In this document: piece after piece, positions 35,144 to 43,458 of the stretch
How positions within the stretch are numbered: the stretch's first letter is position 1
Layout of the letters: the number at the start of each line of letters is the position of its first letter
Assembly: GCA_963925895.1 (NCBI GenBank)
Contig: CAWUVH010000008.1
Location: 1 to 64,000 of the forward strand
DNA length: 64,000 nt
From: Eutrophovita sp913057845
Lineage (GTDB): Bacteria > Pseudomonadota > Gammaproteobacteria > Burkholderiales > Eutrophovitaceae
Direction: 5' to 3'
Notes under the pieces: generated by a model
The model's database searches: none
Told to the model about the DNA's origin: nothing
What the model saw: only the letters and a program-made list of their open reading frames with translations
Made by a program: the position numbers and the translations under genes

Positions 35144-35638
35144 ATGAGTATAGACATCAATGGAATTGCACACATACAGTTGACCGTTAACAGCGCGGCC
35201 AGTATCGAATTTTGGCGCGCACTCTGTGGTTTTATGTCTATGAGCACGTTGATTGATAATGAGGATGTTCACTACAGCATCGGTGGGCGTACTGGAGTGA
35301 TGGTGCGTCTAGCACCGCTGGAAAAAAGATCAGTTGGATTTAATCAAGATACCAGTGGTTTGCATCATGTATGTTTTAGAGCACGCTCAAGGCAGGATGT
35401 CGAACTTGCGCATGAATTTGTTAGTTCATTAGCACAGGGGAAAATTGTGCACGGTCCTGAAGAGGGAGGGCGATTTGCTCCAGGTTATTACTCGATTCTT
35501 TTTGAGGATCCAGACGGCATACGCATAGAGGTCAATTTTGTTCCCGGAGCGGGACATTTTTCTGAAAATGGTCGGTTGGGCAGTGATGGGGCCGGCCCTG
35601 CGAATAGCTATGGCGAAGACGGTTTAACAAATAAATGA
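35144..35638 (+). CDS. VOC-family (glyoxalase/dioxygenase-like) protein
   Basis: A 164-residue metal-binding protein of the vicinal-oxygen-chelate fold. Two beta-alpha-beta-beta-beta modules are visible, the first starting INGIAHIQLTV (His ligand) and the second around SGLHHVCFRA (His ligand) and FEDPDGIRIEVNFVP (Glu ligand). It could be a lyase, isomerase or dioxygenase; the family is too wide to say which. First of three forward genes with HbpS-like and DASS genes, so they may handle one small organic acid together. Confidence 0.75.
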   Translation: MSIDINGIAHIQLTVNSAASIEFWRALCGFMSMSTLIDNEDVHYSIGGRTGVMVRLAPLEKRSVGFNQDTSGLHHVCFRARSRQDVELAHEFVSSLAQGKIVHGPEEGGRFAPGYYSILFEDPDGIRIEVNFVPGAGHFSENGRLGSDGAGPANSYGEDGLTNK

Positions 35639-35694
35639 TTAGTTTTCAATTTTGATTGTTTGTAATTTTTGATAGAAATATAAGAGAGGTAAGT

Positions 35695-36111
35695 ATGACT
35701 AGTATATCTTTGGTGCACGCGCAAAAATGTCTAGATATTGCTGTTAAACAAGCGCAAGAAGAGTTTAAGCGACCTATTTGTGTATCCATCTGTGACTCAT
35801 ATGGATATCAGGTGGCGTTTTATCGCATGGATAAAGCACCTATTCGTAGTATTGCTATATCACAACAAAAGGCGCGTACGGCGACCCGAATGGGCATGTC
35901 TACTGATGCGTTTTTGGAGCGTTTAAATACTGATAAGATTGATATTCGGTATTACTGTGACCCCTTAATGACTGCATTGCCTGGAGGTAACTTGTTACAT
36001 TCCAAAAGTGGTGAAATGCTTGGTGCGGTTGGAGTGAGTGGATTGAAGCCTATCGAAGATCAAGTCATAACTGAGACGATCGCAGGCTGGTTTTTGGAGC
36101 AGGACGATTGA
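35695..36111 (+). CDS. GlcG/HbpS family protein
   Basis: A 138-residue protein of the GlcG/HbpS family, which in Streptomyces binds haem and in other bacteria sits in glycolate and related catabolic operons. Features are AQKCLDIAVKQAQE near the start, VSICDSYGYQVAFYRMD, QQKARTATRM, and the late PLMTALPGGNLL with GAVGVSGL. ATG 35695 is preceded by GAGAGG at about 5 bases; the frame is open to 35656 but that gives an unlikely extra 13 residues. It lies between the VOC and DASS genes. Confidence 0.8.
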   Translation: MTSISLVHAQKCLDIAVKQAQEEFKRPICVSICDSYGYQVAFYRMDKAPIRSIAISQQKARTATRMGMSTDAFLERLNTDKIDIRYYCDPLMTALPGGNLLHSKSGEMLGAVGVSGLKPIEDQVITETIAGWFLEQDD

Positions 36112-36209
36112 GTTATAGCTTCATTTTTGATGGTGATTTTTTCTGAGTGCCTTCTACTCAATCATCTAATCTGACCGCGATATGCGACAGAATATGTAGC
36201 GTTTTATTT

Positions 36210-36223
36210 GAAGGTATATCTTG
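36210..36223 (+). promoter_or_regulatory. Ribosome-binding site with TTG start of the DASS transporter
   Basis: GAAGG at 36210-36214 is 6 bases before TTG 36221. There is no in-frame ATG before the first membrane helix, so TTG is the likely start. Confidence 0.6.
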
Positions 36224-37720
36224 GGTATAGATAGCGAAGCAGAAAAATTATCGACAAATAAACTTCCCAGAATTGGTTGGGTTTTTGGCATAGGGCTTTT
36301 TCTGGTGATGCTCCAAGTGCCAGCTCCCGAGGGCTTGAGTGCCGACGCCTGGTGCGTCGCAGCTCTAGGCATTTTCATGGCTGTTCTGTGGATTACGGAG
36401 GCGATACCGCTTCCCGCCACTGCCTTGTTACCCATTCCGTTGGCCCCCTTGTTAGGGGTTTCTTCGGTTCAAGAGACGGTTGTTTCTTATTCGCACCCGG
36501 TTATTTTTCTGTTTATGGGTGGATTTATCGTGGCTCTTGCGATGGAGCGTTGGAAGTTACACCAGAGAATTGCACTTTTTGTATTGAATTTGAGTGGAGA
36601 CCGTCCATCATTTTTAGTGGGTGGATTTTTAGCTGTTAGCGCTTTTTTAAGTATGTGGGTTTCCAACACAGCGACGACTTTAATGATGTTGCCAATTGCA
36701 GTGTCAGTAATCGGCACTCTTAAGGTAAATAGAGGAAGTGGGTTTCAAGGAGATGACGGGTTGCCCAAGGCGCTAATGTTGTCGTTGGCCTATGGGGCTT
36801 CTGCTGGCGGAATGGCAACTTTGGTCGGTACGCCACCTAATGCATTTTTTGCTGGTTTCGTCAAGCAAACGTACGGGATAGAGATAGGCTTTTTAGATTG
36901 GATGGCAGTTGCATTACCCCTGTCATTACTGATGCTCGCGATGACATGGCTGTTGCTGACAAAAATCATTTTCAAATTGAGTCGTGAACGAATTGAAGGG
37001 ATTAGTGCGGCGATTGATCGACAAGTTAAGGCGCAAGGAAAGCTATCTCGCGGAGAATTTTTAGTCGCGGGCGTTTTTGTTACCCTGGCTGGGTTATGGA
37101 TATTGCGCCCCTGGATCAATGCGGCTTTCCCGGGACTAACATTGTCCGATACGGTCATTGCTATGACAGTCGGATTATCAACGTTTTTAATCCCAGTCGA
37201 TTGGAAAAAAGGTATTTTCCTCATGGACTGGGAGTGGGGAAAAAAAATCCCTTTCGGTATTTTGTTGTTGTTTGGTGGTGGATTGACACTGGCGTCTTTA
37301 ATTGAGAAAACAGGGTTATCTATATGGATTGGACAACAATTAGGAAGTTTAGAAATGTTTCCGACTATTGTGATTGTTTTAGTGATGGTCTTATTGCTGG
37401 TCTTGCTGACAGAGCTGACTTCAAATACGGCGACTACAGCGGCATTTTTGCCGGTCGTCGGCGCTTTGGCGATCACTTTGGGAGAACACCCGCTAATGTT
37501 TGTTATTCCGGCAACGCTAGCTGCTAGCTGTGCATTCATGTTGCCAGTCGCTACCCCACCAAATGCAATTGTGTTCTCGGCCGGTCATCTGGCACAAAAA
37601 GATATGACAAGAGCTGGATTGGGTTTGAATATTCTTGGGGTTATTCTTGTAACGCTGGTTGCATACACGTTGATGTTGTGGGTCTTCGCTATTGAGCCTG
37701 GGGTGTCACTATCTTTTTGA
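36221..37720 (+). CDS. DASS/SLC13-family sodium:anion symporter
   Basis: Inner-membrane importer for dicarboxylates or related anions, driven by sodium. The 499-residue protein has about 11-12 hydrophobic segments. The two family SNT motifs are intact: VSNTATTLMMLP in the first half and TSNTATTAAFLP in the second, forming the sodium and carboxylate sites. The pattern ATPPNAIVFSAGH near the C-terminus also fits. It follows the VOC and HbpS-like genes, suggesting uptake of the acid they handle. It ends one base before the convergent SUMF1-domain gene. Confidence 0.88.
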   Translation: MGIDSEAEKLSTNKLPRIGWVFGIGLFLVMLQVPAPEGLSADAWCVAALGIFMAVLWITEAIPLPATALLPIPLAPLLGVSSVQETVVSYSHPVIFLFMGGFIVALAMERWKLHQRIALFVLNLSGDRPSFLVGGFLAVSAFLSMWVSNTATTLMMLPIAVSVIGTLKVNRGSGFQGDDGLPKALMLSLAYGASAGGMATLVGTPPNAFFAGFVKQTYGIEIGFLDWMAVALPLSLLMLAMTWLLLTKIIFKLSRERIEGISAAIDRQVKAQGKLSRGEFLVAGVFVTLAGLWILRPWINAAFPGLTLSDTVIAMTVGLSTFLIPVDWKKGIFLMDWEWGKKIPFGILLLFGGGLTLASLIEKTGLSIWIGQQLGSLEMFPTIVIVLVMVLLLVLLTELTSNTATTAAFLPVVGALAITLGEHPLMFVIPATLAASCAFMLPVATPPNAIVFSAGHLAQKDMTRAGLGLNILGVILVTLVAYTLMLWVFAIEPGVSLSF

Positions 37721-38617
37721 TTATTTTCTTTCAGATGTTTTTTTATCTAGATCGTTAAGACTTAGCGCTACTCGAAATCCGAGATCGATATGTTTGGCGC
37801 CGTAAAATTTGTAACGTTCGGCGGTCCTAAGGTAGTAAGGCTGATTGGTTAGCCATGAGCCGCCTCGATAGGCGCGTTGCTCACAATCTCCATCTGTGAA
37901 GGGTCGCCCATCAAGTGAACCACGACTGTGTCGCCAATTCGGATTGAGGCAGTCTTCTACCCACTCCCATACATTGCCGAGCATATCGAAGACGCCAAAT
38001 TGATTGGGTTTATAGGAGCCCACATCGGACAAACTCGGTTTGCCGTCTGAGCAGGGTAATGTAAGCCATCCGAACTCATATTCCAGTTCGGCAGTTTTAT
38101 CGTAACCATTACCATACTCACAAGTTTTTTCAGGTGGAATACCAAAGAATCGAGTTCGCTTGGTGCCGGATTGAGCGGTATATTCCCACTCTGCTTCGGA
38201 CGGCAAACGGTATGCTTTCCCAGTCTTTTCTCGCAACCACTGGATATACACTTGTGTATCTTCCCAAGACACGTTCATGACGGGTTGGTTACCCCTTCCA
38301 TAGCCTTCATCGTCGATCGAAGGGCAGGTGGCATCCTGAGCGCACATTTCCCACTGCGCGAATGTGATCTCTAATTGACTGATGCTAAACGGTTGCTCAA
38401 AGACAATGTCTAGAACATAACCTTCGTTGTAAGGGCTTCCGAATTCGTTTGGAGGAGAACCAAATCCGTAAGGTCCCGCAGGGATTACAATCATCTTAGG
38501 GCAGGAGTCGCAGTCCTGGAAGATGTCTCCCGCTTCCGGTTGCGCAATCACGTGGGAGCTAACCATTATGATGCTCACCCCGAGCGCTAAGGAACATACA
38601 TTTTTGAGTCTGAACAT
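37721..38617 (-). CDS. Exported SUMF1/FGE-like protein without catalytic cysteines (copy 2)
   Basis: A 298-residue exported protein with a signal peptide (CSLALGVSIIMVSSHVIA). It has the formylglycine-generating-enzyme fold: PAGPYGFGSPPNE, the middle VSWEDTQVYIQWLREKTGKAYRLPSEAEWEY, FGVFDMLGNVWEWVEDC, and the end YRGGSWLTN with GFRVAL. The two copper-binding cysteines of true FGE, expected after GGSW, are absent (the stretch reads NQPYYLRTAERY), so sulfatase activation is unlikely. It overlaps the upstream paralogue by one base (TAATG). It may bind a surface ligand or be a non-catalytic partner. Confidence 0.8.
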   Translation of the reverse strand: MFRLKNVCSLALGVSIIMVSSHVIAQPEAGDIFQDCDSCPKMIVIPAGPYGFGSPPNEFGSPYNEGYVLDIVFEQPFSISQLEITFAQWEMCAQDATCPSIDDEGYGRGNQPVMNVSWEDTQVYIQWLREKTGKAYRLPSEAEWEYTAQSGTKRTRFFGIPPEKTCEYGNGYDKTAELEYEFGWLTLPCSDGKPSLSDVGSYKPNQFGVFDMLGNVWEWVEDCLNPNWRHSRGSLDGRPFTDGDCEQRAYRGGSWLTNQPYYLRTAERYKFYGAKHIDLGFRVALSLNDLDKKTSERK

Positions 38618-39486
38618 TATGGGTGACTCAAGCTTAATGCGATTCGAAAACCCAGATCTATTTCTCGAGCACCTAGATATTTATATCTGTCAGGTATTTG
38701 TAAATATTTCGGTGGGTGATTAAGCCAGGAACCGCCTCGATAGGCACGTTGCGCGCAATGACCGTTAACGCGAGCTGATGCATCGGTTGGGGCGTTGCGC
38801 CACAAGATTGCTTGGCAGTCTTCAGTCCATTCCCAGACATTACCTAACGTATCATGAAGTCCAAAATGGTTTGGTTTAAATGAGCCTATAGGCGCAGAGA
38901 AGTTGAAACCATCGTCGCAGGGTAATGCCTCCAATCCGTAATCGAGGGTCCGTTGTGCGGTTTGGTCATAAAGATTTCCAAATTCACATACTTGTGTTGG
39001 TGTTAAGCCAAAAAATCGAGCTCGATTACTACCTCCTGTTGCGACGTATTCCCACTCAGCTTCAGTGAGCAACCTATAGGGTTTTCTGGTTTTTTTAGAC
39101 AACCATTTGGTGTATTCAAGTGTTTCTTTCCAGGAAACATTCACTACCGGGTGATTGTCTTCGCTCCAGTCGTCTCGTTTCGCAGTGGGACATTGCTCGT
39201 CGATGACGCAGGCTTCCCACTGTTGGTAGGTGATTTCAAATTTACCTACAGCGAACGGTTCTGAGATTATTACCGGGCGCAATTCACCTTCACTATAGGG
39301 CCGTCCTTGGTCAACCGGTGGCCCTCCCATACTGAAAGATCCAGAGGGAATCACGACCATGACGGGACATTGCCCGCAGTCTTCGAACTCATCACCAGGA
39401 CGGTAAGTGTCGCCAGCTAAAACCGGACTTATGGATAGGATCCATAAGCCGAACAGCGCATGTGAAGATGATTTGGTGATGAACAT
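38617..39486 (-). CDS. Exported SUMF1/FGE-like protein without catalytic cysteines (copy 1)
   Basis: First of a tandem pair, 289 residues, with a signal peptide (HALFGLWILSISPVLAG). The same landmarks occur in the same order as in the downstream copy: GDEFEDCGQCPVMVVIPSG, VSWKETLEYTKWL, KPYRLLTEAEWEYVA, LGNVWEWTEDC, RAYRGGSWLNHP and DLGFRIALS. The region after GGSW again has no cysteine, so the FGE active site is missing; the cysteines it does keep look structural. The two copies share order, size and the loss of the active site, pointing to duplication after the loss. No sulfatase is in the window. Confidence 0.8.
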   Translation of the reverse strand: MFITKSSSHALFGLWILSISPVLAGDTYRPGDEFEDCGQCPVMVVIPSGSFSMGGPPVDQGRPYSEGELRPVIISEPFAVGKFEITYQQWEACVIDEQCPTAKRDDWSEDNHPVVNVSWKETLEYTKWLSKKTRKPYRLLTEAEWEYVATGGSNRARFFGLTPTQVCEFGNLYDQTAQRTLDYGLEALPCDDGFNFSAPIGSFKPNHFGLHDTLGNVWEWTEDCQAILWRNAPTDASARVNGHCAQRAYRGGSWLNHPPKYLQIPDRYKYLGAREIDLGFRIALSLSHP

Positions 39487-39553
39487 TAAAGTTAGTTGTG
39501 TATGAATTTTCTGATGGGGTATATTATTCTAAAATTAGAGACTCGTCTCAGCT

Positions 39554-39570
39554 TAGGAGGTCACATTATG
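39554..39570 (+). promoter_or_regulatory. Strong ribosome-binding site of the monooxygenase-fold gene
   Basis: TTAGGAGGT at 39553-39561 lies 7 bases before ATG 39568 and rejects the earlier in-frame ATG at 39496. Confidence 0.85.
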
Positions 39571-39876
39571 ATTCATGTTGTAGCTATTATTAAAGCCAAA
39601 CTTGGAAAAAGAGACGCTATTCTTTCTGTTGCCAGGGAGAACGTAACAACTGTCAGGCAAGAGGTTGGGTGCATTGAGTATATTCTAGTCGTAGACGCAG
39701 AGTTTGGTGCGTTTCAAACTGAATTTGGAGAGGACACCTTTTTGGTTATTGAAAAGTGGCGTGATGAGGCTGCATTAAAGGCCCATGCGGAAGCACCTCA
39801 CATGTTGAGTTATGGTCAAAAAATTAAAGATTGGATTGAATCTAGAGTGATTCACGTTCTGGATCCTGTAGCTTAA
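39568..39876 (+). CDS. Antibiotic-biosynthesis-monooxygenase (ABM) fold protein
   Basis: A 102-residue dimeric ferredoxin-like-fold protein of the ABM superfamily, whose members include YgiN-type quinol monooxygenases and Dyp-like barrels. The pattern is VVAIIKAKLGKRDAIL at the start, the EVGCIEYILVVDAE strand, LVIEKWRDEAALKAHA and then PHMLSYGQKI. It lies 13 bases before the double GGCT gene on the same strand. Substrate unknown. Confidence 0.78.
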   Translation: MIHVVAIIKAKLGKRDAILSVARENVTTVRQEVGCIEYILVVDAEFGAFQTEFGEDTFLVIEKWRDEAALKAHAEAPHMLSYGQKIKDWIESRVIHVLDPVA

Positions 39877-39889
39877 TTATCGAAACGTG

Positions 39890-40762
39890 ATGCTCTATTT
39901 TGCCTATGGCTCTAATCTTGATGATGAGGATTGGGGGAACTTTTGTATTAAGAATTCTCTGCCAGCTGACTGCATTAAGCCTATTGGTCCGGCGTTCTTG
40001 CCTGATCATGAATTAGTATTCGATGTTTTTTCACAAACTCGTGGTGGTGGAGCTTTAAATATAAAGGAGCGATTGGGTGTATATGTTTGTGGTGCTTTAT
40101 TCGAGGTGGGGGATCTTGGTTGGCGGGTACTCGATTTAAAGGAGGGTGTATCCGACCGTGTTTATCAAAAAGTTAGTAAGCACATATTACAGCCTGATGG
40201 CACTCTTGTTCTAGCGTTGACGTATGAGGTTGCTCCTGAGAGTCAGTGTCATTTCGTCGAGCCAACCTCAGCTTACTTTGAGGCAGTTAAGCGTGGCTTA
40301 ATGCGATTTAATTTTTCAGATATTCACCTTATTCAGGCAGCAGATGGTGAACGGTTTCCAGATTCAACGGTTGGTGTTTTTGTGTACGGAACACTTCTGA
40401 GTGGTGAGTGCCGGCATTGGGTAATAGAATCGTTAAATGTTTTACAATCTAAAGATGTTTCAGTACACGGTTCGTTGCTTGCGACGAAGTTTGACTATCC
40501 AATGCTCCACCTTTCTAGGACAGACAGTGCTCAAGCCATTTCGGGCGAATTGATTTTCCCCGCTGATCTGTGCGCTGCGATTCAGCGACTGGATAAGTTG
40601 GAAGGATTCTCTATTTTTGGTTCGGTTGATAACAAGTATGACCGAGCTCTGGTGCCCGTAACCGCCAGAGGAGAAGATCCGATTTTGGCTTGGTGTTATG
40701 TCGCTGGAGACTTAAGTATCACGACCCACGAGATTGAGGGAGGCTCCCAAGAGACAGTGTAA
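39890..40762 (+). CDS. Double gamma-glutamylcyclotransferase-fold protein
   Basis: A 290-residue protein made of two GGCT-fold domains. Domain 1 (about 1-155) has the AYGSNL substrate loop at residues 5-10 and the likely catalytic Glu E85 in LDLKEGV. Domain 2 (about 160-290) has VYGTLLSGE at 165-173 and E238 in RLDKLEGF. Both acid residues are in the expected place, so both domains may be active. GGCT enzymes release 5-oxoproline from gamma-glutamyl compounds. The window also has PxpABC (which uses 5-oxoproline) and gshA. A GTG abuts ATG 39890. Most bacterial members are single-domain, so the fusion is uncommon to my knowledge. Confidence 0.78.
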   Translation: MLYFAYGSNLDDEDWGNFCIKNSLPADCIKPIGPAFLPDHELVFDVFSQTRGGGALNIKERLGVYVCGALFEVGDLGWRVLDLKEGVSDRVYQKVSKHILQPDGTLVLALTYEVAPESQCHFVEPTSAYFEAVKRGLMRFNFSDIHLIQAADGERFPDSTVGVFVYGTLLSGECRHWVIESLNVLQSKDVSVHGSLLATKFDYPMLHLSRTDSAQAISGELIFPADLCAAIQRLDKLEGFSIFGSVDNKYDRALVPVTARGEDPILAWCYVAGDLSITTHEIEGGSQETV

Positions 40763-40789
40763 AAAAACCTGACTGATTGATGTTTATGC

Positions 40790-41584
40790 TTAAGTGATCT
40801 GATTTACGATTCCCCCCTCTACCCTAAGTGCGGCTCCGGTAGTTAGGGCGGAGAGCGGACTACATAGGTAGACCGCCAACGGAGCCACTTCCTTGGCTTC
40901 AGCAAATCTTTTGATGATTGATGTTGGGCGAAATTTCTCAAAAAATTCTTGTTCCAGTTGTTCAAGGCTGATACCCCAGTCGTCAGCACGTTCTCGTCTT
41001 TGTTGTTCTGTGGTATCGGTCCTGGTTGGCCCAGGTAGTAGCGCGTTCACTGTCACCCCGGTGCCGCTGAGCGACATTGCGAGGCCGCGAGAAATACTAA
41101 GTTGAGCGCTTTTGCTGAAACCATAGTGAATCATTTCCGGTGGAATCATTAGGCCCGATTCGCTGGAGATGAAAATGACCCGCCCCCATTTCTGACTGAC
41201 CATTTTCGGCGTGTAGAACCTAGTAAAACGTACCCCACTCATGACATTAATTTCAAATAGTCGAGTCCAATCTGTGTCGTCAATTTCGAAAAATTGTTTT
41301 CGTTCATAGATACCTAAGTTGTTAATGAGAATATCAACTTTAGGTACTGCGTCAAATACACTTTGGCATCCATAGGGCGTTGTGCAATCAGCGCTTATCC
41401 CTATGGGTTTAGTTTGCGAATTGATGGCTTTTATTTTTTCTACTGCACTGGTTACTGTTTCTTGATATCTTCCTGTGATGACGACATCAACGCCTTCCTC
41501 TGCTAATGCTTCAGCAATGGCATAACCAATGCCGTAAGTTGATCCAGTGATGAGCGCTTTCTTGCCTTGAAGTTGCATATCCAT
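40790..41584 (-). CDS. Short-chain dehydrogenase/reductase (SDR)
   Basis: NAD(P)-dependent oxidoreductase of the classical SDR family, 264 residues. The cofactor loop is TGSTYGIGYA near residue 13, the NNLG motif follows, and the catalytic Ser-Tyr-Lys are in FISSESG and YGFSKSA. Late RVEGG closes the fold. GGAG lies 10 bases before the ATG. It is convergent with the double GGCT gene and divergent from the queD-like gene. Substrate unknown. Confidence 0.85.
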   Translation of the reverse strand: MDMQLQGKKALITGSTYGIGYAIAEALAEEGVDVVITGRYQETVTSAVEKIKAINSQTKPIGISADCTTPYGCQSVFDAVPKVDILINNLGIYERKQFFEIDDTDWTRLFEINVMSGVRFTRFYTPKMVSQKWGRVIFISSESGLMIPPEMIHYGFSKSAQLSISRGLAMSLSGTGVTVNALLPGPTRTDTTEQQRRERADDWGISLEQLEQEFFEKFRPTSIIKRFAEAKEVAPLAVYLCSPLSALTTGAALRVEGGIVNQIT

Positions 41585-41675
41585 GTCGCACGATCTCCTC
41601 GAAATTAAATACGTCTTTATCGTACACTAGCAACAGGGGAAAAGAGATGGGCTTCAAAGGAGTCAAAGGTGTTAG

Positions 41676-41688
41676 TTAATGACATTAA
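41676..41688. promoter_or_regulatory. Palindrome upstream of the queD-like gene
   Basis: TTAATG-A-CATTAA, a perfect 6-1-6 inverted repeat, in the divergent gap between the SDR and queD-like genes, 41 bases before ATG 41730. It may be an operator. Repeats this short occur by chance in AT-rich gaps. I do not see a preQ1 riboswitch. Confidence 0.2.
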
Positions 41689-41729
41689 TCTAATCGAAAT
41701 TTTTTTGATTGAGGTTTCAAGGTAAATCA

Positions 41730-42821
41730 ATGATTGAAAGAGTTTATGTAACGGCAAGTACTTCGTTTGAAGCAGCATGTCAGATTGATATATTTCCCGA
41801 CGAACACAGGGCCAGAGGGTTACACGGCCATAGTTATGAGTTGTCTGTCAGGGCAGCCATTGATGATTCCGAATCGCTTGGGGGTGATGAGATCGAGATG
41901 GCGCGCGAGACCTTGATGCGCGCATGTTCACCACTTGACTATAGTTATTTGAACGAGATTATTGAGGTTCCGACTGATGAGAATATTGCAAGGTATGTTT
42001 GGGCGCGACTCAATCTTCCGAAGGTTAATGTTATTGGATTGCGTAGCCAACAAGATGAGGGCGTGCACCTAGATGCACAAGGGCGCGCACACGTTTGGAG
42101 AAAATTTCGTTTTGAATCTGCGCACATGCTACCTAACGTACCAGAGGGCCATAAATGTGGCCGGATGCATGGGCATGGGTTTGAGGTAATACTGCACGCA
42201 CAAAGTTATCTTGAGGGCTCTAATTTGGGTATTGATTATGATGAATTAGAGGTATGCTGGGGTGAGGTGCATGACATGCTTAATCACAATTGTCTCAATG
42301 ATATTCCTGGCCTTGAAAACCCGACAAGTGAGATGATTTCTTTCTGGTTATGGAGTCGTTTAAAAGAAAAGCTGCCACAGTTAAGTTGGGTTACAGTCTA
42401 TGAGACGGCAACAAGCGGTGCGCACTATAATGGCTCGATCTTTAGGATTTGGAAAGATTTCTCAATAGACAGCGCTATTCGACGTGAACGTGTAGGCTTT
42501 GACGATGAGCGTTTACGGATCCATGGTCATACATATTTGTGTCGGTTGCATTTAACGGCCCCTTTGGATCAAATTTTGGGTTGGACTATAGATTATGGAG
42601 ACATTAAAGAAAAATTTAGCCCTATATTTGCCGCGCTCGACCATCAACCACTTTATGAGGTAGCGGATTTGTCAGATAACGATCCATTAAGTATTGCGAG
42701 ATGGATCAAAAAAAATAGCAGTAATTGCCTGCCAGAGCTTGAGCGAATTGATTTGTACGAGACTAGAGGTTGTGGCGTCACCATAGACTGGGGATCTTTG
42801 GGGCCAGCGCTGCCCATTTGA
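41730..42821 (+). CDS. queD: QueD-family protein with three tandem PTPS domains
   Basis: Makes 6-carboxytetrahydropterin, the second step to preQ0 and queuosine. At 363 residues it is three times the usual 120. The middle domain (about 124-242) matches E. coli QueD closely: zinc ligands H132 (ESAH), H147 and H149 (MHGH), catalytic C143 (HKCGR), and LNDIPGLENPTSE. Domain 1 (about 1-120) keeps LHGH (H32, H34), but the first zinc His is C17 and the catalytic Cys is lost. Domain 3 (about 243-358) keeps IHGH (H265, H267) and LDH, but has I250 instead of the first His and no Cys. AAGG lies 7 bases before the ATG. queE follows 4 bases later. Confidence 0.88.
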   Translation: MIERVYVTASTSFEAACQIDIFPDEHRARGLHGHSYELSVRAAIDDSESLGGDEIEMARETLMRACSPLDYSYLNEIIEVPTDENIARYVWARLNLPKVNVIGLRSQQDEGVHLDAQGRAHVWRKFRFESAHMLPNVPEGHKCGRMHGHGFEVILHAQSYLEGSNLGIDYDELEVCWGEVHDMLNHNCLNDIPGLENPTSEMISFWLWSRLKEKLPQLSWVTVYETATSGAHYNGSIFRIWKDFSIDSAIRRERVGFDDERLRIHGHTYLCRLHLTAPLDQILGWTIDYGDIKEKFSPIFAALDHQPLYEVADLSDNDPLSIARWIKKNSSNCLPELERIDLYETRGCGVTIDWGSLGPALPI

Positions 42822-42825
42822 CATT

Positions 42826-43458
42826 ATGTATTCAGTTAAGGAAATTTTTTATACGATACAAGGAGAGGGTGCTCAAAGTGGAAGGGCAGCTGTTTTTTGT
42901 CGATTCGCCGGTTGTAATTTGTGGTCGGGTCGTGAGGAAGATCGATCGTCGGCAGATTGTCAATTTTGTGACACCGATTTCGTGGGAACGGATGGCGTAA
43001 ACGGCGGAAAATTTGTATCTCCTGAGGCATTGGTTGATAGAGTGGAGAGTCAGTGGCCATCTCCCAATCGTGCTCGTCGATACGTAGTGTGCACGGGGGG
43101 TGAACCATTACTGCAGCTTGATCACAACTTGATTCGAGAATTTCATAATAGGGGTTTTGAGGTTGCGATTGAGACGAATGGTACGATACCTGTTCCCAAG
43201 GGCGTTAATTGGATATGTGTGAGTCCCAAGGGGGTGGTGCCAGTTCAGGTAAAACAGGGCGATGAGCTAAAGCTGGTTTACCCTCAGACTGGTCATGATC
43301 CTGCGCAGTTTTTATCGTGGGATTTCGATCACTATTTTATACAGCCTAAGGATGGTCCGGATATTGTGTTGAATACTGAACTCTCAATTCAATTTTGCAA
43401 AGAGAATCCTAGTTGGCGACTAGGTCTGCAAATTCATAAAATGATTGGTGTGCCGTGA
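42826..43458 (+). CDS. queE: 7-carboxy-7-deazaguanine synthase QueE
   Basis: Radical-SAM enzyme that turns 6-carboxytetrahydropterin into 7-carboxy-7-deazaguanine on the way to queuosine. The 210-residue protein shows the QueE cluster motif C-x14-C-x2-C at C30, C45 and C48, rather than the usual C-x3-C-x2-C. YTIQGEGAQSGR at the start, CTGGEPLLQ and ETNGT complete the pattern. It starts 4 bases after the queD-like stop and ends overlapping the Sel1 gene (GTGA), so these are one transcript. Confidence 0.93.
   Translation: MYSVKEIFYTIQGEGAQSGRAAVFCRFAGCNLWSGREEDRSSADCQFCDTDFVGTDGVNGGKFVSPEALVDRVESQWPSPNRARRYVVCTGGEPLLQLDHNLIREFHNRGFEVAIETNGTIPVPKGVNWICVSPKGVVPVQVKQGDELKLVYPQTGHDPAQFLSWDFDHYFIQPKDGPDIVLNTELSIQFCKENPSWRLGLQIHKMIGVP

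Noticed and set aside
36790..37539. A 249-codon open frame on the reverse strand inside the DASS transporter gene
   Set aside because: It lies wholly antisense to a clearly coding membrane protein, its translation is low-complexity (Asn/Lys/Thr/Pro-rich), and it has no family features or ribosome-binding site.
41585..41729. preQ1 riboswitch before the queD-like gene
   Set aside because: I could not find the conserved preQ1 aptamer stem and A-rich tail in this gap.
42826..43458. QueE radical-SAM motif as defective
   Set aside because: The spacing C-x14-C-x2-C differs from most radical-SAM enzymes but is the known form in QueE.
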